Positions 58,950 through 64,000 of a stretch of DNA of 64,000 nucleotides are shown here, one piece after another (positions within the stretch are counted from its first letter, which is position 1; every line of letters begins with the position of its first letter). Source of the stretch: Alisma plantago-aquatica (Eukaryota; Streptophyta; Magnoliopsida; Alismatales; Alismataceae); NCBI GenBank assembly GCA_963693085.1, contig OY856410.1, forward strand, positions 1,328,614,304 to 1,328,678,303. The letters are read 5' to 3'. Under the pieces are notes generated by a model. It was not told the DNA's origin. It did no database searches and worked only from the letters and a program-made list of their open reading frames with translations. The position numbers and the translations under genes are program-made.

Positions 58950-61900
58950 CATGAAGTTAATCCCAAGTGATCTAACATGGCCATCGTGCTTCTTCTGTGG
59001 AAGTCTTTTTTTCAAGTGGTGAGCAACATTGCTTTTGGTTGGTACTCAGAAAACTTTTGCATCTCCTCTCCATATGATCATATGAGATGGAACTGTTATA
59101 GCATGTGTTTGGAACACTGATGTAATCTAGGTTTCTTAGCTTGCACAACAACTCTGTTGTTCTTACAATACAACTCTAATGCATCACTGATGCTTGGAAC
59201 CACCCCAAGTTCAATGATGAACTTCTTGATCCAGATAGCTTCCTTTTTTGCATTAGAGGCAGCAATACACACAGTTTCTATTGTAGAATCAACAACTATT
59301 TCTAGCTTGGAACTCTTCCAGCTTACAACTTTGTTGATGAGGAAAAACACAAATCTTTATTGCAATTGATAGTCATCTCTATCAGTTTGGAAGCTTGCAT
59401 CGGTGTATCCTTTTACCACCAACTCTTCCCCCCATTCTACATAAGGAATTGATCATTATTTCTTCTCGAGTACTGAAGGATGTTCTTAATGGCAGTCTAG
59501 TGGCCTTACTGAGATCTAGCTGATATATTCTCATCATTCTCAAGGCAGATGAAACATTTAGGTGAGTACATAACATTGCATACATGATAGATCCAATTAC
59601 AAACGCATATGGAATCTTACTCATGCGTTCCCTTTCTTCATGAGAATAGGGCATTGAGTTCTAGATATAATAACACCATGAGATATGTGTAGGTTTCATA
59701 TCTTCATGTTCTCCGTATTGAACCTCTTCAACACTTTGTCAATGTGTGTGCTCTGACTTAGCCCAAAAAGCCTTCTTAATCTATCTCTATAGATCTTGAT
59801 TCCTAAGGTATAATATGCTTCACCCAAGTCCTTCATAGAGAATGCATTTCCTAGCCAGGTCTTTGCCATTTGTAAAGTAGGGATGTCATTCCCCATCAAT
59901 AGTATATTATCTACATACAATATGAGGAATACAATCATGATCCCACTAACCTTCTTGTGTTTAGTCAAATCAAAGATTACATCTCTGAGATGCTTGCTTC
60001 AATCCATAGATTGATTTTTGTATCTTACTGACTTTATTTGCATTCTTTTGATGTTTAAAACCCTCGAGTTGTGTCTTGTACACATCCTCAAGCAGATTCT
60101 CATTTAGGAATGTGGTTTTAACATCCATCTATAAAATCATATAGTCAGATAAGTTGAAATGGAAAGCATAATCCAGATGGACATAACCATGGAAACTAGA
60201 AAAAAGGTTTCATCATAGTCAACACCTTGAAATTGTCTAAAACCATTTTCAACCAGTCGACCTTTGTAAGTTTGTACATTACCATCCATGTCAGTCTTCT
60301 TCTTGAAGACCCATTTGCACCCTATGGGTTTTACCCATTAAGGTGGATCCACCAAGGTCCATACTTTGTTGGTGTACAAGGATTCCGTCTCACATCTCAT
60401 GGCCTCAAGCCACTTCTCATACTTTGGTCCCTTAATAGATTCTAAGTAGGTTGTTGGCTCATCATCAATGACCAGCTCATTTCCTTCTTGAGTCACAAGA
60501 TAACCAAATATTTCTGGATCAAGGCATGTCCTACTAGATCTATGAGGTTCATGTGTTACATGAGGAACTTGAGATTCAAAAACCATTATGTCCCTTAATG
60601 TTCTACTTGTACCTCTATAGGTTTAATGCTTTCTTGTTTGTATTGAACTTTTTCAAGTTCTACTTTCCTCCACTGATTCCTTTGGAAATAAATTCCTTTT
60701 CTAGGAATACAACATTCTTGGAAACAAATAGTTTGTTGTTAGATGGAGTATATAAGTAGTATCCTTTGGTTTACCTTGGATATCCAATAAAATAATTTAT
60801 CTAATTTGGGTCTAAGATTTTCAAGAATCTTCTTTCTCACATAAGCTTCACATCCCCAAATTTTCATAAAAGACATTTTGAGACACTTCCAATAACATCT
60901 CATATGGTTTCATTTGAACTAATTTAGATGGTTATCGGTTTAGTGTAAACACTTAGGCTTCTAGAGCATGTCCCCAAAAGTAAGTCATAAGATCAACAAA
61001 ACTCATCCTTGACCACACCATATCTAGTAATGTATGGTTCCTTCTTTCTGATACACCATTATTTTGTGGTGTTCCAGGTGGAGTTATTATGATATGATAC
61101 CACGGTCTCATAGAAGGTCCTCAAACTCCTAGCTTAAGTACTCTCTATTGCGATCATAAAGAAGTACTTTTACACATTTACCACGTTGGTTTTGTACTTA
61201 ATTCATGAAATCCCAGAACTTTTCAAGGGCTTCTGACTTATGTTTCATCAAGTAAACATAACCATACCTATTTAAGTAATTAGTAAATGTAATGAAGTAC
61301 TGATAACCACCTCTAAAACTTTTTCTACAAGGACCACACACATCAGTCAATGTTACCGATTAAGGGAGTATTTGTCATCTTGCCTAACAAACAAGACTCA
61401 CATGTCTCTATTGATTTGAAACCAAAAGAGTCGATATATCCATCTTTATGGAGTATAAAAATGAATTTTTCATTGATGTGTCCTAGACGACAATGCCAAA
61501 GGTTTTTCTTATTTGAGTTATCAAGTTTTAATCTTTTGGTATTTATATTGAAAACATTTGTCTCTAGATCTAATAAGTAAAGACCATAGGACATAGTGTC
61601 ACTGCCGTAAAAGATCTCATCATTTGAAATAGAACGTTGACCATTCTTTATATGAAATTCATATCCATCCTTATCCATACAAGATACTGAAATAATGGTG
61701 TTATTAATGGCATGTATAGAATAGCAGTTCTCTAACTCTATTACCAGCCCCGTGGGAAGAGATGGATATATACCAATTGTAGTGATAGAAACTCTTGCTC
61801 CATTCACAATGTGCATTCAACCTCATCCTTTCTCAAAGGCTTACTTCTTTTCAGATCCTATATATTCGAACATATGTGAAACCCACATCTGGTATCTAGT

Positions 61901-61960
61901 ACTCATGAAAGAAGTAGACATATTTAGCTCAACAATGTATTGTGACAGCCTGAGTTTTCT
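58950..61960 (-). pseudogene. Ty1/copia pol: protease remnant, integrase, RT, RNase H, broken
   Basis: Order on the minus strand: degenerate protease text near 61900 and INGARVSITTIG-like strand text; GAG-pre-integrase (LWHCRLGHINEKF and ETCESCLLGKM, 61343-61500); integrase 3' signature (PQNNGVSERRN, WGHALEA) at 60957-61087; RT start (YEKWLEAMRCE, 60338-60450). RT core at 59696-59968 has LYVDN, Asn in place of the second catalytic Asp of YVDD, then DLGEAYYTLGIKIYRD. RT end at 59382-59654 has PYAFVIGSIMYAM. RNase H at 59096-59350 has WIKKFIIELGVV and SKHML. The C-terminal tail (58950-59090) has NVAHHL, where NVADPL is usual. Many stops and frame changes. The gene meets LTR-like text at about 58900. 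Confidence 0.85.
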
Positions 61961-64000
61961 CTCTCCAACATTATACTCTTCCTCTATCATGAAGTGGTAT
62001 CTTTGTCAAATTGATATCAATTTCATAATTGGAATGTGTTGGTACTCCAATTTGATCACACCAATGCTTAAATTTACTAAATGCAACATTAAAATGCGTT
62101 TCAAACCATGCACCATTCTTCAACATGTCACCCTCTTGTTAGATATTTTGAACCTCACTAATGAAATCAGATTACTCCTTATTTTATATCATGTTTTATA
62201 TGTATTAAGTGTGAATCCAAAGGCTCAAAAGTAACCTCAATCAGACCATTATAGCTCATGTTATGGCTTTTCAAATACTATTCAAAGTGTACTTTGATTT
62301 AATGGATTTGTTTTGGTTTTTAAGCCTTTTTGGGCCCAATGCACCATGCACGACCCAATTGAATGGGTTCTCCCGCACCTTGACTTTTCTTTGTTTGGAT
62401 CCATCTAGATCGTTGCATATGTATTCACAAATCAATCTAAAAAATCCAACAGCCTAGAAGTTCTCCCCTTCCTCAAGTTGTACATTATAGTACAGCTACA
62501 TTGTACGCAATGAGGGTTTTGCCAATCACCTGCCTTCTCTCATCCTTTTAAACAATCAAGGCACTCTAACACTTTGTTTTCTCCATTTTGTTTCTCTTCA
62601 CATGCTTTCATCCCCTTTGGCACCCTAGAGAGCCGCTACCAACTCATTTTCCTTATCACTACTTCCACAACAGTTGTAGGGCACCACTTTCGGGCATTTT
62701 TATCAAAGGCAACCCCTGCCCCTGGCAAGGTGAAGTTCAACTCTGCTACCCCATTTTGGATTTGAGAGGCCTCTTCCACAGCTTCTATGACCTCTTCTCC
62801 ACCCTCCTTCCCCCTTTCTTCCTCCCCTATGACAGAGTTGGTTAGTAGGCACATGAGCTACAACATTAAGGAAACATGTGGGGACCCAAACCCTTAGCAA
62901 TAGCTGTCACAAGAGCTGGAGGTGACATGATAGGGGATGCTATCTTTGTTCATACTCGTGTAGCTTGGTGTTGCACTCACAACTCGTCGTAGTGCCCTTG
63001 GAGGTAGTGCTCTATTTCCATGTAGTAAATAGAATCCTACAAGCGCTAGCTAGGGGTGGGATCATGGGAAGGTGGGAGGAAACTCCACGTTGTGGCTAGG
63101 CCAGTTCTTGGGTTGAGCCCTAGTGGCGTCGGGCAATTGTGGAGGTAGTTTGCCCCTCTTCAATCTTGGGCACCTCTCAATCCTCAAATCTTCATCTAAG
63201 GACCTAGATGGCTCAAATCAAGGTATATCTTTTTTACAATTATAAATGATGTGAATGACTAAGTATTGCATACAAATAATCATTTTTTATTAGAAAAGGA
63301 AGATATATCCACTAAAAACACTTATAAGTCCTAAATCCCAACCAAATTTCTCTATTTTCTCTTCTTGTGAACTTTGAACATGTATGGCACAGTCTTAATG
63401 CATGATCATGATGATATTGGATCCGTGTAGCTCAAATATGCTTCTCACTCCTCAATTCAGCAAACATGTTGATCTTTGAGCACTATGATGACCCTAATCA
63501 CCTTTCTTTCTCCTTGTTTAGCATATATGCACTAACATGACTTGTACTTTGGACATTGATGTATAACGCTGACTAAAGTTGTAATCTTGACTCAAAACAA
63601 CTTCGAAACTCACCCTAACCATGAAATCAGTAATCTTGTGATGTTTTCTGTCTTAAATGCCTAAGTCAACTCCATTTTGTGCTATTATTATACTTGTGAT
63701 GTGAAATACATCCATAATAACACAATGTGTTTCTAAAGTGACTTGATTGACTTCCTTGTGACCCAAATGTGATATGGATCTTAAGCTCTTCTCTTTCCCT
63801 ATTAAATCTGGAAATATCCTTTTCTTATTATCATCTTAACATGGATGTCCCCTACAATAAAAATGTTGGCCCCTAGAGATATAAGTCTTGTATGATTGAA
63901 TATAGATGTATTTAGAGATGTTGAACCTAATGTTTGGAAAATCATTCCTAGGCTTGGGGACATCCATCTAATCCTGATATATGATTCATATGATCATGTC
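61961..64000. other. Unassigned DNA
   Basis: Upstream of the pol remnant the gag part is not recognisable. 62480-62860 has pyrimidine-rich text (TTTTCTCC, CTCTTCC) and overlapping short ORFs on both strands with no known domain. 62900-64000 is AT-rich with no repeat array, tRNA or LTR end noted. Confidence 0.4.

Noticed and set aside
62574..62900. Overlapping ORFs on both strands
   Set aside because: No known domain, no good start context, and three frames open at once in pyrimidine-rich text.

Overview
This window looks like repeat-rich, gene-poor nuclear DNA of a flowering plant. No host protein gene, rRNA or tRNA was recognised. Almost everything identifiable is a transposable element or its remains: a CACTA DNA transposon, Ty1/copia elements, two Ty3/gypsy-type non-coding LTR elements (LARD-like, large retrotransposon derivatives) and one L1-clade LINE. 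The many TGG-to-stop and CGA-to-stop changes fit methylated, silent DNA. A monocot with a large genome is plausible, but nothing here fixes the species.

Layout, left to right. (1) 1-2777: LTR-like remnants, including a CpG-rich minisatellite. (2) 2778-4840: a CACTA-type terminus followed by unassigned AT-rich DNA. (3) 4841 to about 14640: a CACTA (En/Spm) element with both genes on the minus strand. These are a broken TNP2-type transposase (9412-12636) and a broken second gene with a Transposase_24-like region and a Ulp1-like domain (5880-9248). A foldback structure (12767-13200) lies upstream of the transposase. (4) 15753-36130: a copia block made of LTR, gag, a degraded pol remnant, then a second LTR, gag and remnant. 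It is split by LARD 1 (20643-31780), which has a perfect 5-bp target-site duplication. (5) 36131-44588: old LTR-like DNA interrupted by a LINE (37634-43363) flanked by a 12-bp duplication. (6) 44589 to about 46401: a copia-type LTR on the minus strand with a TATA box and an upstream array of 21-bp repeats. (7) 46884-54807: LARD 2 on the minus strand, unrelated in sequence to LARD 1. (8) 54813-58890: LTR-like DNA with two minisatellites. (9) 58950-61960: a broken copia pol gene on the minus strand. (10) 61961-64000: unassigned.

Most of these elements look unable to move on their own. The two LARDs keep only what other elements' proteins need: LTRs, a tRNA-Met primer site, a polypurine tract and duplicated target sites. 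The two copia copies keep gag but have lost most of pol, and they share the same pol remnant, which suggests a non-autonomous family amplified after that loss. LARD 1 is the youngest clear insertion (LTRs about 98 percent identical over the part compared) and lies inside the copia block. LARD 2 is older, with about 10 percent difference at one LTR end.

All alignments were done by eye. Boundaries marked by target-site duplications are firm; boundaries of LTR fragments are not.
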